Source: JOPF136 sp035517515 (lineage in GTDB: Bacteria; Acidobacteriota; Terriglobia; Acidiferrales; UBA7541). From it: 9,675 nt of DNA. Under the pieces are notes generated by a model, which had not been told where the DNA came from, made no database searches, and worked only from the letters and a program-made list of their open reading frames with translations. Shown here piece by piece: positions 9,441 through 9,675 of this stretch. Each line of letters begins with the position of its first letter. Positions within the stretch are counted from its first letter, which is position 1. The stretch is from the NCBI GenBank assembly GCA_035517515.1, contig DATIYQ010000324.1, positions 1 to 9,675 on the forward strand, written 5' to 3'. The translations under genes were made by a program, and so were the position numbers.

Positions 9441-9675
9441 TCACGCTTCGCGGCGGCCGTTCGAACCGTGGGGACGGAACGTTTCCGCGGCCAGATTGCG
9501 CAGGACGAACAGGCAGTTGGCAGGCCGCTCGGAGAGCCGGCGCATGAAGTAAGGACACCACTCCGTTCCAAAGGGAACGTAGATGCGGAGCGCGTGGCCT
9601 TCATTCCGAATCTGTTGCTGCAAATCGCGCCGGATCCCGTAAATCATCTGAAACTCGTATTGGTCCGCGGCCACC
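9441..9675 (-). CDS. Proline dehydrogenase, C-terminal part (cut by window edge)
   Basis: Only the last 77 residues or so are inside the window; the N-terminal part lies beyond 9675. Proline dehydrogenase is an FAD-dependent barrel enzyme that oxidises proline to 1-pyrroline-5-carboxylate and gives electrons to the quinone pool. The diagnostic end of the barrel is clear: YEFQMIYGIRRDLQ, then RIYVPFGTEWCPYFMRRLSE. In the latter, the Tyr three residues before the Arg-Arg pair, and that pair itself, correspond to the Tyr552, Arg555 and Arg556 of E. coli PutA that bind proline. The chain ends about 25 residues after this motif with no P5C dehydrogenase domain, so this is a stand-alone enzyme rather than bifunctional PutA. 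The GTG at 9674 reads as an internal valine, not a start. Confidence 0.9.
   Translation of the reverse strand, partial: VAADQYEFQMIYGIRRDLQQQIRNEGHALRIYVPFGTEWCPYFMRRLSERPANCLFVLRNLAAETFRPHGSNGRREA

Overview
The window is GC-rich and densely coded, with eight genes of ordinary bacterial type. No tRNA, rRNA, CRISPR array, insertion sequence or phage gene was seen. The gene mix suggests a soil or sediment bacterium of the Acidobacteriota kind. It includes a long single-chain pyruvate:ferredoxin oxidoreductase, a dihydroorotate-dehydrogenase-like flavoprotein, a type II NADH dehydrogenase, an AGXT2-like aminotransferase and a single-domain-type proline dehydrogenase end. That placement is an inference from gene content and style, not from a marker gene.

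Region 1 (1-6283, + strand) is redox and central carbon metabolism. A CRP/FNR-type palindrome and a -10-like element precede nifJ (pyruvate:ferredoxin/flavodoxin oxidoreductase, all cofactor residues present). Its stop overlaps the start of a dihydroorotate-dehydrogenase-like gene (TGATG), so the two are almost certainly co-translated. The partner keeps the flavin-binding barrel but lacks the usual DHODH catalytic loop, so its true reaction is open. After a 224-nt intergenic stretch with several inverted repeats comes an NDH-2 type NADH:quinone oxidoreductase. Pyruvate oxidation to acetyl-CoA with reduced ferredoxin, and NADH re-oxidation into the quinone pool, would be linked at the level of cell redox balance.

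Region 2 (6311-8128, - strand) is a two-gene unit: a class III PLP aminotransferase of the AGXT2 type, followed 12 nt later by a small exported protein of unknown function. It converges on ndh. A 13-bp near-perfect hairpin spans both stop codons and is the best terminator candidate in the window.

Region 3 (8353-9428, + strand) is divergent from the aminotransferase. It holds a six-helix YihY/BrkB family membrane protein whose stop overlaps (ATGA) the start of an 87-residue conserved-looking small protein. Region 4 (9441-9675, - strand) is the C-terminal end of proline dehydrogenase, cut by the window edge.

The most notable points are the nifJ/DHODH-like pair with its missing catalytic motif, the apparent class II CRP/FNR promoter geometry in front of nifJ, and the stop-to-stop hairpin. 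I do not see a clearly new multi-gene system. The nifJ/DHODH-like pair is the closest to an uncharacterised functional unit.
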